From the NCBI RefSeq assembly GCF_000378145.1, contig NZ_KB899313.1:1-32155 (forward strand): a DNA stretch of 32,155 bases, in the 5' to 3' direction. Under the pieces are notes generated by a model. The model was not told where the DNA came from. It worked only from the letters and a program-made list of their open reading frames with translations, and searched no databases. Shown here piece after piece: positions 6,955 to 14,957 of this stretch (the stretch's first letter is position 1; every line of letters starts with the position of its first letter). Source of the stretch: Saccharibacillus kuerlensis DSM 22868 (GTDB lineage Bacteria > Bacillota > Bacilli > Paenibacillales > Paenibacillaceae). Both the position numbers and the translations under genes were made by a program.

Positions 6955-6994
6955 ACAGCCGCCTTCCGAATACATTCGGCAGGCGGCTGTTTTT
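6955..6994 (+). terminator. Terminator after the alditol oxidase gene
   Basis: ACAGCCGCCT (6955-6964) pairs with AGGCGGCTGT (6981-6990). An inner CCGAA/TTCGG extends the stem, and a T-run follows (6990-6994). Confidence 0.85.
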
Positions 6995-7127
6995 AAGGGG
7001 CGAACAGCAGCGAGAGATGCGTCTGCGCGTCGAGATGGGTCGGAATCTTGCGGCTCCATTGACTCAAGCTGCCGCGCTCGGCGGCTTTCAAGATGTGGCC
7101 GCTTCGCCGAGGGATCGGTCTGTTTTG
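6993..7127 (-). pseudogene. C-terminal remnant of a minus-strand gene, unknown family
   Basis: The minus strand reads, in one open frame, ILKAAERGSLSQWSRKIP followed by THLDAQTHLSLLFAP and a stop at 6993-6995. The text looks like a genuine protein C-terminus, but there is no start codon and no upstream partner. It probably marks a gene that has been largely deleted. Family not recognised; weak evidence. Confidence 0.3.
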
Positions 7128-7258
7128 GCATGGCGGAAGCCTCTGTACTTAAACATTTTTCGCGAAAAGTCAGTGAGCTAACAGGCGGAAGCGGCGTTCA
7201 TGTGGTATGGGATTCGAACAGATCAAGGAAGGTCACGATACGGAAAGGAGCGGGGAAC

Positions 7259-7912
7259 ATGCCACTGCCTATGGTTCACCTGGGAGTCGCGGCCCGTTAT
7301 TTCGAGGGAAGCCGCGTTCCTGACGCTTTCGTACTCGGAAGTATTGCGCCTGATTCCATACATATGAGGCAAGACGCCGGACGGGAAGATAAAGCTCGTA
7401 CTCATTTTGGCGGCAAAGAAACGAACCCGGAGATCCTGGAGCAGCATTATGCGGAATTCATCAACCGAAGCGCCGATCACAATTGGAAGTGGTACATCCA
7501 AGGCTACTTTGCCCATGTGCTGACCGATTATTTGTGGGGACAAAGCGTTTATGCGGATTTTAAGCAGCGGATGGAAGAGGAGTTTGTACCGTCTGACGGG
7601 GTCAAACCGCAGTATTATATCGACACGGACGGGATTGATTTTCTGCTGTATGAAACCGCGGAGTGGAGGGAGCAGCTCTGGCAGGGGCTTCTGCGCGCTT
7701 CCGCTTATGAGCTGAGTCCTCTGCTGAGTGAACAGGAAGTGAACAACTGGCGTCTGCGTACGATTCGGTGGTTTGAACAGCCGACGAACAAGCCGGAGAT
7801 TGCACCCCGATACATTACGCTGGAAGTCGTTGAGGCGTTTATTGCAGGAGCTGGAGACACGACACGCAGAATGATCGGTGAATGGGACGAACGTTTGGAG
7901 CGATCATTATGA
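7259..7912 (+). CDS. Zinc-dependent phospholipase C-like protein
   Basis: 217 residues of the Zn_dep_PLPC type. Histidine/aspartate signposts are VHLGVAARYF (start), LGSIAPDSIHMR with a following THF, and YFAHVLTDYLW (about residues 83-93). These give the H/D set that binds metals in this family. Firmicute members are cytoplasmic hydrolases of unknown substrate. ATG 7259 is chosen because AAAGGAG (7244-7250) stands 8 bases before it and the conserved PMVHLG begins the family; the open frame extends upstream but the added text is not conserved-looking. The stop overlaps the ATG of a broken small gene (ATGA). Confidence 0.7.
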   Translation: MPLPMVHLGVAARYFEGSRVPDAFVLGSIAPDSIHMRQDAGREDKARTHFGGKETNPEILEQHYAEFINRSADHNWKWYIQGYFAHVLTDYLWGQSVYADFKQRMEEEFVPSDGVKPQYYIDTDGIDFLLYETAEWREQLWQGLLRASAYELSPLLSEQEVNNWRLRTIRWFEQPTNKPEIAPRYITLEVVEAFIAGAGDTTRRMIGEWDERLERSL

Positions 7913-8094
7913 ATCAATCAAGCTGCAGAGACCTGATTTACGTCAGGCTGGTTTATAAGGAAGGGCAGTGGACACTCGTAGACAATCACAGAAGCACTCG
8001 CAAGAAATGGTAATTTTGATCTTTGTGCAGAAACGGGTATGTATGATTGGGAGGAGTACAGACTGACCGACTTTTTGAAAGGAGTTTCAATATG
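7909..8094 (+). pseudogene. Small broken gene overlapping the phospholipase C-like gene
   Basis: ATG 7909 overlaps the preceding stop (ATGA). The frame gives 34 residues ending KEGQWTLVDNHRSTRKKW at 8011-8013. Shifting frame just before that stop gives NGNFDLCAETGMYDWEEYRL and LTDFLKGV, running to a TGA that overlaps the next gene's ATG at 8092. Together they would encode about 60 residues, so a single frameshift in a small gene is likely. Family not recognised. Confidence 0.4.
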
Positions 8095-8571
8095 AATCCC
8101 GCTATTAACCCGATCATTTCGGTAACCGGGATCGGTGTATTTACCTATGATCAGGAGTCGCACAGTTATACACACCAAGAGGGCAGCATAAATTGGAGAC
8201 TGAAGCTTGAGAACAAAAATGCCAAGACTGCCGATGTGGATCAGCTGGTCAGCAGAGCCGAGTCGTTGGTGTCGGAATTCGGAGAATTTGAGCAAGCGGC
8301 AGGAAGGGCGGTCGCTGAAAAATTGATCGATTTCAAAAATGATTTCTGGCCGGAATATAATGAAGATGATCCCGACCTGGATTGAGATGCGGTAGATGCA
8401 GGCGCATATAAGGTGACCGTCGAGAAATTTGCGGCATCGATAAGTCTGCTTTTTGTAGAAATCGGATCTGCCAGCGCGTACTGTGAATACGAAGACGGCG
8501 AGCTGTTTGGCGGACACCGAATCCATGCTTATTTTGATGAGGAGTATCGCCTAATCAGCGCGGACATCTAG
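8092..8571 (+). pseudogene. DUF2262-like gene interrupted by an in-frame TGA
   Basis: ATG 8092 follows GAAAGGAG. The frame runs 97 codons to TGA at 8383-8385, then continues open in the same frame for 61 more codons to TAG at 8569-8571. The second part ends GHRIHAYFDEEYRLISADI, which resembles the C-terminus of DUF2262-type proteins. Both halves together give the 159 positions expected of one compact domain. A nonsense mutation (for example from CGA, TGG or GGA) is the simplest reading; read-through or a sequencing error is possible. Family assignment is tentative. Confidence 0.6.
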
Positions 8572-8630
8572 TGGGTGACCGAGCGCTGCCAAGCGATTCT
8601 CCTACAGCCTATCTAAAGGAGTGTACACCT

Positions 8631-9611
8631 ATGAAAGCCATCACAGTTGAACAACAAGAAAATACCAACGGTCTGATCTTAAATGAACTTCCGACTCCCG
8701 TACCGGCAGAAGGCGAACTGTTGATCAAAGTCCATGCCGCAGCGGTCAACCGGACGGATATCGTCACCCGCGAAGGGAAATCCGGCTATGCTTCAAATCC
8801 GATTCTGGGCGTGGAGATATCAGGCGTGGTTGAGCAGGCGGACGGCCAATCGGACTTTGCACCCGGCGACCGTGTCATGGGGCTGGTGAATGGCGGAGGT
8901 TATGCGGAATATGCGGTGATGCCTGCGGAACGTGCGATGCGGATTCCGGATGCGTACTCGTTTGAACAAGCAGCGGCCGTACCCGAGGTGTTCTTGACGG
9001 CGTACCAGACGCTGTATTGGATCGGACGTCTGCAGCGTAATGAATCCGTTCTGATCCATGCCGGGGCGAGCGGTGTAGGAACGGCAGCGATCCAACTGGC
9101 CAAGAAGCTCAGCGGAGCGAAAGTCATCGTCACAGCCGGATCGCAGGAGAAACTGGATTTCTGCGGCGAACTGGGAGCGGATGTGCTGATCAATTATAAA
9201 GAACAGTCTTTTGAACAGGAAGTGCTGAACGCAACCGATGGTCAAGGGGTTGATCTGATTCTGGATTTCGTCGGCGCAGATTATTGGGATAAGAACTTGG
9301 CAAGCATCAAAAAGGAAGGCCGCTGGGTACTGATCGGGATTCTGGGCGGCATTCAGGTGGAGCAGGTGAATCTGTTTGCCTTGATGTCCAAATGCGTACA
9401 GCTTACAGGCACACTGCTCACGCCGAGAAGCGATGAGTACAAGGCGCGTTTAACAGCCGACTTCGTCAAAGACGTATTCCCGCATATCGAGAGGGACGAG
9501 ATCAAGCCGATTATCGATACCGTCTTCCCCCTAGAGCAGGCGTTGGAAGCCCAGCAGCATATGGAGGCGAACCGGAATATCGGGAAAATTATTTTGAAAG
9601 TGGTGGAGTAA
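8631..9611 (+). CDS. NAD(P)H-dependent quinone oxidoreductase (zinc-independent MDR family)
   Basis: 326 residues, zinc-independent medium-chain dehydrogenase of the QOR/PIG3 group. It would reduce quinones or enones with NADPH. The N-terminal catalytic domain carries HAAAVNRTDIVTREG and PGDRVMGLVNGGGYAEY. The Rossmann part has HAGASGVGTAAIQLAK (AxxGVG nucleotide loop, about 141-156) and LILDFVGA. The zinc-binding cysteines of alcohol dehydrogenases are absent. ATG 8631 stands behind AAAGGAG (8615-8621) and begins with the typical MKAI; the upstream in-frame GTG adds text with no family match. Probably monocistronic. Confidence 0.87.
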   Translation: MKAITVEQQENTNGLILNELPTPVPAEGELLIKVHAAAVNRTDIVTREGKSGYASNPILGVEISGVVEQADGQSDFAPGDRVMGLVNGGGYAEYAVMPAERAMRIPDAYSFEQAAAVPEVFLTAYQTLYWIGRLQRNESVLIHAGASGVGTAAIQLAKKLSGAKVIVTAGSQEKLDFCGELGADVLINYKEQSFEQEVLNATDGQGVDLILDFVGADYWDKNLASIKKEGRWVLIGILGGIQVEQVNLFALMSKCVQLTGTLLTPRSDEYKARLTADFVKDVFPHIERDEIKPIIDTVFPLEQALEAQQHMEANRNIGKIILKVVE

Positions 9612-9720
9612 AGAACGGATCAATCGGCAGAATTATGCAGAACGGGCAGTGATACCGGATTAGCTCGAAATGTCAGATTGGTTTTAGATAACAGATGAGT
9701 TTTAATAGAATGGACAATGA

Positions 9721-9757
9721 AAACAGTGGGTTTCCTTATGAGGCTCACTGTTTTTTG
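9721..9757 (+). terminator. Terminator downstream of the quinone oxidoreductase gene
   Basis: AAAACAGTG (9721-9729) pairs with CACTGTTTT (9747-9755) and is followed by more T. The 110 bases between the stop at 9611 and this hairpin hold nothing recognised. Confidence 0.8.
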
Positions 9758-9831
9758 TTCATCATTTTCAGTTCATTGTTTTCAGATCATCATTTCCGAT
9801 ACCCATTCATTCTCGCGGAGGTGGCTTTCTC

Positions 9832-10281
9832 ATGCATAATCTGTTCGAAGAGCGGCACGTCAACGAAATCGTAACCCGGATCAACAATCTGCGTCCCGAT
9901 TCACAGCCCCAATGGGGAGAAATGAACCCTGCGCAGATGCTGGCTCACTGCTCGGGATTTCAAGATTTGGCGATGGGCAGTGCGGAGGCTTCGAGGAGTC
10001 TGTTGGGGATCTTCATTGGAAAGTTTGCCAAGCCCATGTTCTATAACGACAAGCCGCTGCCTCGCAACATGTCGACCATCCCGGAGATCCGGATTACGGA
10101 AGAGAAAGAGTTCGAGGACGAAAGAAAGCGGCTGATATCCAAAATCCATACATTTCAGCAAAACGGCCGTGAAGCCTGCACCCAGCGTCCTCATCCTTTT
10201 TTCGGAAAACTATCTGCCGAGGAATGGGGAAAAGGCGTCTATAAGCATCTGGATCATCATTTGCGGCAGTTCGGCGTGTAG
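9832..10281 (+). CDS. DUF1569 (DinB-like fold) protein
   Basis: 149 residues. The N-terminus LFEERHVNEIVTRINNLRP and the motif QPQWGEMNPAQMLAHC are characteristic of DUF1569. The C-terminal half has HPFFGKLSAEEWGKGVYKHLDHHLRQFG, whose histidines with that of LAHC form the putative metal triad of the DinB/YfiT fold. The family has no established reaction. ATG 9832 follows GCGGAGGTGG. Unlike the two other DinB-fold genes of this window it belongs to a separate subfamily. Confidence 0.8.
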   Translation: MHNLFEERHVNEIVTRINNLRPDSQPQWGEMNPAQMLAHCSGFQDLAMGSAEASRSLLGIFIGKFAKPMFYNDKPLPRNMSTIPEIRITEEKEFEDERKRLISKIHTFQQNGREACTQRPHPFFGKLSAEEWGKGVYKHLDHHLRQFGV

Positions 10282-10354
10282 CTGAGACGGCTCGACATAG
10301 GGCATACAACGTAAGACAGACGACATACATATTCAGCTGAAAAGGAGACTGCCT

Positions 10355-11221
10355 ATGCGTGATTTCCCACCGATCCATGCATCTTCAACGGCAGGCCGCC
10401 TGCAGAGTTCTTCAATCGCCGCCGGCTGCCGTCACAGCGTCGTTCTAAAACCGGACGGTACAGTATCGGCAGCAGGGGATAACAAGTACGGGCAGTGCGA
10501 CGTGGACGGCCTGCGCGACATTGTGGCCATAGCGGCCGGGAACGTTCATCAAGCGTCGAATACAGGCAGTTCGCATAGCGCTCTGCTGAAGTCGGACGGT
10601 AGAGTGATTGCTGTAGGCTGGAACCGGCACGGTCAGTGTGACGTCAGTGACTGGCAGGACATGGTCGCGATTGCCGCCGGCTGGCGACGTACAGTCGGAC
10701 TAAGAGCGGACGGAACGGTGATGGCTGCCGGGCGAAATGAGGAGGGGCAGTGCCAGGTGAGCGGCTGGCGGAATATGATAGCCGTAACGGCAGGCGATTG
10801 GCATACGGTGGGACTGCGGGATGGCGGCAGATTAGAGACTGCGGGCAATAACAGGTACGGCCAGTGTAAGGTGGAGGATTGGCGAGACGTGGTCGCGGTT
10901 GCTGCCGGATATCTGCATACAGTCGGGCTGAAAGCAGACGGTACCGCGTATGCGGCAGGCTCCAATAAGCATCATCAATGCGACGTCGGCAGTTGGCGGG
11001 AACTGACCGCGATATCGGCAGGAAGCTATCATACGGTTGGATTGAAAAAGGATGGCACCGTCATCGCAGCAGGTTCAAACGAATACGGTCAGTGCAGTCT
11101 GAGCGGCTGGCAGGACATTGTGGAAATCGCCGCCGGCTGCGTGCATACCATCGGTCTTCGTTCGGACGGTACAGCAGTCGCCGTAGGAAGTAACGAGTAC
11201 GGCCAATGCGAGATCAGATAA
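10355..11221 (+). CDS. RCC1-repeat beta-propeller protein
   Basis: 288 residues made almost entirely of RCC1/BLIP-II-type repeats of about 37-39 residues, roughly seven units. Consensus: I-A-A-G-x-x-H-T-V-G-L-K-x-D-G-T-V, then A-A-G-x-N-x-Y-G-Q-C-x-V, then W-x-D-I. No signal peptide or membrane segment is seen, so it is probably cytoplasmic. Bacterial homologues usually serve as binding scaffolds; no target can be named. ATG 10355 follows AAAAGGAG. The second unit has an insertion (NVHQASNTGSSHSALLKSDG) that breaks the otherwise even spacing. The closeness of the units suggests recent duplication within the gene. Confidence 0.85.
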   Translation: MRDFPPIHASSTAGRLQSSSIAAGCRHSVVLKPDGTVSAAGDNKYGQCDVDGLRDIVAIAAGNVHQASNTGSSHSALLKSDGRVIAVGWNRHGQCDVSDWQDMVAIAAGWRRTVGLRADGTVMAAGRNEEGQCQVSGWRNMIAVTAGDWHTVGLRDGGRLETAGNNRYGQCKVEDWRDVVAVAAGYLHTVGLKADGTAYAAGSNKHHQCDVGSWRELTAISAGSYHTVGLKKDGTVIAAGSNEYGQCSLSGWQDIVEIAAGCVHTIGLRSDGTAVAVGSNEYGQCEIR

Positions 11222-11239
11222 ATGGACTTTTTTTAAGCG

Positions 11240-11376
11240 CATCCGTAACTTATATCTGTAACTCATGTGCATAGCCGATACCTGCAGCTTATATGCGTAA
11301 CGAATGTCTGTAACTCATACCTGTAACTCATGCCCGCAGCTTACATTCGCAGCGTATCCCTGTAACTTACCGTCGC
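11240..11376. repeat. Degenerate tandem repeat, about ten units of 12-15 bp
   Basis: Successive units vary around CTGTAACTCATRCC: for example CCGTAACTTATAT, CTGTAACTCATGTG, CTGCAGCTTATATG, CTGTAACTCATAC, CTGTAACTCATGCC, CGCAGCTTACATT and CTGTAACTTACCG. Units abut without unique spacers. The array ends about 35 bases before the ATG of the next gene. It is non-coding in any convincing frame. It could be a decayed minisatellite or a cluster of binding sites. Confidence 0.6.
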
Positions 11377-11411
11377 TTGTCTTCGTTATAAAAAGAAAGG
11401 GGTGCATTCAC

Positions 11412-11771
11412 ATGGCAAACGCAGCGGATCATGTGCAGTTAGAGTCATTGGAAGCTCTGCGCTCAGCTGTCCGTAAATCGGAAGCAGCACTGGAAGGAAT
11501 GTCCCGCAAAGGCGCCAGTCTAACCCTGATCGAAAAGAGATTGCGCGGTCTGCGGATCGGTCTGGCTGTGCTGGAAGAGACATGGAACGGAACCGTTTGT
11601 CCATACGGACAGGAAGAGATGAAGGAAGCGCGCGAAATGCTGAAGAGTCTGCTTCCGTCCGTTGAAAGCAGCTTAGCCAAGTCGAAAGCAGGCAGTCCGC
11701 AGAGAACGCTTATTGAACGCAGAATGACGGCCTTGAAGCTGGCGGTCGACGGCATCGACCAGAGGTTGTGA
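11412..11771 (+). CDS. Small helical protein with an internal duplication, unknown function
   Basis: 119 residues, predicted all helical and soluble. Two halves resemble each other: SLTLIEKRLRGLRIGLAVLEE (about 36-56) and PQRTLIERRMTALKLAVDGID (about 96-116), each preceded by an amphipathic helix. A four-helix bundle or antiparallel hairpin pair is likely. ATG 11412 is preferred over upstream in-frame starts because GAAAGGGGTG precedes it and the extra text would come from the tandem repeats. Family not recognised. Confidence 0.6.
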   Translation: MANAADHVQLESLEALRSAVRKSEAALEGMSRKGASLTLIEKRLRGLRIGLAVLEETWNGTVCPYGQEEMKEAREMLKSLLPSVESSLAKSKAGSPQRTLIERRMTALKLAVDGIDQRL

Positions 11772-11885
11772 AGAGAAAAACCAGTGTTCCCCGGCCAACT
11801 ACCGACAGAATGATCCTCGACAAAATGATTCCCCACATAAAGATCTTCAACAGAGCGACTATCAATAAAAACAGGAGGGACTACC

Positions 11886-12446
11886 ATGCAGTTAGTCATC
11901 ATCTTCGGCCCGCAGGCTGTAGGTAAAATGACAGTGGGCCAGCATTTGTCGGAGCAGACCGGATTGAAGCTGTTCCATAATCATATGTCTATCGACTTTG
12001 TCTCCCAGTTTTTCGATTATGGGACGCCTTCCGGCAAACGGCTGGTCAGCCTGATCCGGCAGGAGATTTTCGAAGAAGTGTCGCGCAGCGATCTGAAAGG
12101 GCTGATCTTCACCTTTGTCTGGGGCTTTGACCTTCAGAGCGATTGGGATTATATCGACGCGCTGTCGAAGCTGTTCGAATCCAGAGGAGGCGAAGTCTAT
12201 TTGGTAGAGCTGGAAGCGGATATCGAAGAACGAAAGAGGCGGAATGCCACGGAAAACAGACTGCTGCACAAGCCGACCAAACGGGATGTGAAATGGTCGG
12301 AAGGCGAGCTGGTTGCAACTTATGAGCGGCATCGGTTGAACTCACTGCCCGGCGAAATCACCAAACCCAATTACATACGGATCAACAACGAGAACTTGGA
12401 TGCTCGCCAGGCAGCAGACAAGATTCGCGAAAGGTTCGGGTTATGA
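11886..12446 (+). CDS. P-loop kinase-like protein (AAA_18/shikimate-kinase fold)
   Basis: 186 residues with an N-terminal Walker [12 protein letters not shown] (about 8-18) after the strand LVIIF, a lid-like stretch rich in Arg/Lys ([13 protein letters not shown]), and the late strand YIRIN. This is the build of small-molecule kinases annotated as shikimate-kinase- or AAA_18-like; the phosphate acceptor is unknown. The usual S/T after GK is preceded here by M (GKMT), a known variant in this group. ATG 11886 follows ACAGGAGGG. Its stop overlaps the fosB start by four bases (ATGA), so the two are translationally coupled. Confidence 0.72.
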   Translation: MQLVIIFGPQAVGKMTVGQHLSEQTGLKLFHNHMSIDFVSQFFDYGTPSGKRLVSLIRQEIFEEVSRSDLKGLIFTFVWGFDLQSDWDYIDALSKLFESRGGEVYLVELEADIEERKRRNATENRLLHKPTKRDVKWSEGELVATYERHRLNSLPGEITKPNYIRINNENLDARQAADKIRERFGL

Positions 12447-12877
12447 AAAACGATACGATGATTCAAGGAATCAACCACATCTGCTTCTCCGTCTCTGATC
12501 TGGATCGTTCTATCGATTTTTACGAGCAGGCGTTGGGAGCCCAAATTCTCGTCAAAGGCCGGAAGCTCGCTTATTTCGATCTGAACGGAATATGGATCGC
12601 ATTAAATGAAGAAGCGGATATTCCGAGAGCAGAAATTCACCGATCGTATACGCATCTCGCTTTCACGGTCAGGGAAGAAGATTTTGATGAGATGCTCGAT
12701 AGGTTGGTCCGGTTGAACGTCAATATTTTGGAAGGCCGCACAAGGGATGCGAGGGACAAGCAGTCCGTATACTTTACAGATCCCGATGGACACAAATTCG
12801 AATTTCATACCGGGAGTCTGGAAGATAGGCTGGAGTATTACCGGTCGGACAAGGAACATATGACGTTTTACGAATAG
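12443..12877 (+). CDS. fosB: FosB metallothiol transferase (fosfomycin resistance)
   Basis: 144 residues, vicinal-oxygen-chelate enzyme. FosB opens the epoxide of fosfomycin by adding bacillithiol (or cysteine), with a divalent metal. Metal ligands are visible as H12 (INHICFSV), H71 (SYTHLAF) and E120 (GHKFEFHTG), each shifted by five from the usual 7/66/115 because of an N-terminal MKNDT extension. Other hallmarks are [29 protein letters not shown], and the end MTFYE. The overlap with the upstream kinase gene favours ATG 12443; ATG 12458 would give the usual family length. Presence of the gene suggests, but does not show, fosfomycin tolerance and bacillithiol synthesis in the host. Confidence 0.92.
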   Translation: MKNDTMIQGINHICFSVSDLDRSIDFYEQALGAQILVKGRKLAYFDLNGIWIALNEEADIPRAEIHRSYTHLAFTVREEDFDEMLDRLVRLNVNILEGRTRDARDKQSVYFTDPDGHKFEFHTGSLEDRLEYYRSDKEHMTFYE

Positions 12878-12932
12878 CTCCTAAACTTCTTCTCATGCGA
12901 CCTGTTGAAAATCCAATGAAAGAAGGTTTTTT

Positions 12933-13448
12933 ATGATCACCATTCGATTCGCTTCACAGACCGATATCCCGCATATTCAATCGGTTGCCCGGGACGCTTG
13001 TACGGCCACCTATTCAGACATTTATCCGAAAACGTTCATCGAGAATTTTCTGAACATGGCGTATTCCGCCGAAAATTTGCAGCGATCGATTGAACGAGAC
13101 GAACAGCTCGACAATCGCAGTTTCCTGGTTGCCGAGTGGGAAGGAGAAGTCGTGGGCTATGCCCAGACGGCCAAGGAAGGAGAAGACAGTTATGAGCTGC
13201 TCCGCATCTATATCCAGCCGGAATATCAGCACAGAGGTATCGGACAGCGGTTTCTTCGTCGATTTCTGGATCACTTGGCACCATCCGATAAGCTTTTTGC
13301 CTGGGTAGCGAAAGAAAATGTCATGGGCAGAGCATTTTACGAGAAAAACGGGTTCAAACACACCGAAGAGATGAGCGAGATGATCGAAGGGAAAGCGCGC
13401 ATTCAGTTGAAGATGGAGCTGGACTGTGCGGCTGCTTTAGATCCTTAA
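12933..13448 (+). CDS. GNAT family N-acetyltransferase
   Basis: 171 residues, single GNAT domain. Cues are ITIRFASQTDIPHIQ (start), the strand FLVAEWEGEVVGYAQ, the acetyl-CoA loop in LRIYIQPEYQHRGIGQRFL (Q/R-x-x-G-x-G) and ENVMGRAFYEKNGF (motif B). Most like small-molecule or protein N-acetyltransferases of the YitI/PaiA kind; substrate unknown. ATG 12933 with AAAGAAGG upstream. It follows fosB by 55 bases and may be in its transcript. Confidence 0.82.
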   Translation: MITIRFASQTDIPHIQSVARDACTATYSDIYPKTFIENFLNMAYSAENLQRSIERDEQLDNRSFLVAEWEGEVVGYAQTAKEGEDSYELLRIYIQPEYQHRGIGQRFLRRFLDHLAPSDKLFAWVAKENVMGRAFYEKNGFKHTEEMSEMIEGKARIQLKMELDCAAALDP

Positions 13449-13684
13449 CCCTACCGAAGGACAAATGAAGAGCATATCCAGTGACAGTTCCACCTCTGTA
13501 TTAGGGTTATTTTTACATATTTCCACTTTCAGATAGATTTGATAAACTGGAGAAGATTGGGATTTCCTGCATCGATACCTCACTGCATCATGATTAAACT
13601 TACGATTGGTAACTACATACATATGTCGACACCCGTAAGCGGATCAAAGCATCAAAAAACGAATAAAACCGGGGAGATGAATTC

Positions 13685-14161
13685 ATGGAAGCCAAAGAAG
13701 TGGTACTGCCGGAGTTTGCCGTAGTCGGATTGAAGATCGAAGGAAATCTTGAGGAGTTCAATGCCGGATTGGCCAAAGACACCTATCATTCTCTGAAATC
13801 GAAAATGAATGAAATTCCGAACCGGAAGAACGAGAAAGTGATCATGATCCAAATCTATCCAATGAAGCCCGGCTTTGATCCCGTGAAAGATCGCTTTACA
13901 CAGATCATGGGGTATGAAGTGACGGATGAGAGCGTTGTTCCGGAAGGAATGATTCGACATTCCATACCGGAAAGCAAATATGCGACCTGCACCCACAAAG
14001 GACTGGAAGCAGATATTGGCCAGACATACGATTCTCTGTATGGAGAGTGGATCAGAAGCCGCGGAAGCGAACCCAAAGGATACGATTTTGAAGTATGGGA
14101 TGAGCGGTATCAACCGGAAAGCGAACAGAATGAAATCGATATGTTTGTCGCATTGAGATGA
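13685..14161 (+). CDS. GyrI-like effector-binding domain protein
   Basis: 158 residues. Second GyrI-like domain protein in this window, diverged from the 3193 gene. Seen are the opening LPEFAVVGLKIEG, MIQIYPMKPGFDPVKDRFTQ, a GYEVTD strand, IPESKYATCTHKG and the final EPKGYDFEVWDERY. No DNA-binding domain is attached. ATG 13685 follows GGGGAG. The VOC gene starts 39 bases later and may share the transcript. The binding partner is unknown. Confidence 0.75.
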   Translation: MEAKEVVLPEFAVVGLKIEGNLEEFNAGLAKDTYHSLKSKMNEIPNRKNEKVIMIQIYPMKPGFDPVKDRFTQIMGYEVTDESVVPEGMIRHSIPESKYATCTHKGLEADIGQTYDSLYGEWIRSRGSEPKGYDFEVWDERYQPESEQNEIDMFVALR

Positions 14162-14200
14162 AATAAAAAGTATCCATACTGGCTTGGAGGCTGATGACAA

Positions 14201-14581
14201 GTGAATAGTCCGATCGCAAATCGCGTAGATACAATATTTGTTCATGTAACGAATTTGGAACGGGCGGTTGAGTGGTATGGCCGGCTGCTTGGTGCAGCAG
14301 TCACAGGGGAAGTGCGTAGCCCTATTTATACATTTGATATGGGGGAAGGCCGACCGGGTCTGACGCTGGATGATCATGGCTTTGACGACGGATATGAGCT
14401 CCGCCCTCTGAACCATCCGCTGTTTAATTTGAGCGCTTCGGATATTCAAGCGGCTTATGATCATGTGACGGAACTTGGGGCGGAGATTGTAAGCGAGATT
14501 CAGCATTTTCCGGATTTGTCTGAGTTTACATTCAAAGACCTCGACGGGAATATCATCGCAATCTGTACCTGCTTCAGTTGA
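14201..14581 (+). CDS. VOC (glyoxalase/bleomycin-resistance fold) family protein
   Basis: 126 residues with one beta-alpha-beta-beta-beta pair. The first half has FVHVTNLERAVEWYGRLLG, the second FNLSASDIQAAYDHVTELGAE, and the end is FKDLDGNIIAIC. The first metal position is H (FVHV) and the last may be replaced, since the expected E reads I (NIIAIC), so metal catalysis is doubtful and a binding role is possible. GTG 14201 follows TTGGAGG at good spacing. Substrate unknown. Confidence 0.78.
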   Translation: MNSPIANRVDTIFVHVTNLERAVEWYGRLLGAAVTGEVRSPIYTFDMGEGRPGLTLDDHGFDDGYELRPLNHPLFNLSASDIQAAYDHVTELGAEIVSEIQHFPDLSEFTFKDLDGNIIAICTCFS

Positions 14582-14957
14582 CCGCTCCGCCTGATATATT
14601 CGCAGTTCGCCGCCTGGCAGCCGCGCTCCGACTGCTGCGCCCTGATTGCTACCCCTAATTGCAGCGCCTGCGAGCAGCTGATATACTTTCCGTATACCAT
14701 TAGTACTGGGGGTTATACCGTGGCAATGTGGATCGCACCGGATTGCTCGTTTATCAGAACAGCCTTACGCGAAGCCTGAACAGGGGCGGACTTTGTGTAG
14801 GGCGGAAGCGAGAATGAGTTGAACTCGATCGTCCCCGCCGTGTTGGTAAGAAGCGGTTTTAAGACCGGCTGTACAGCACCGAATGACTATGCACGTTTTA
14901 CTCTGAAGGCTTCGCACCTTATCGTTTGGCCAATCAAAAAATAAGGGGCTGAAAGCT
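14582..14957. other. Long gene-less interval; nothing recognised
   Basis: The 376 bases contain no frame with a ribosome binding site and no terminator with a T-run. The composition resembles neighbouring coding DNA, so decayed gene text is possible. No homology was recognised in any frame. The last 20 bases carry the AAGGGG-type ribosome binding site of the next gene. Confidence 0.4.

Noticed and set aside
11240-11376. CRISPR reading of the tandem repeat
   Set aside because: Units of 12-15 bp abut without unique spacers.
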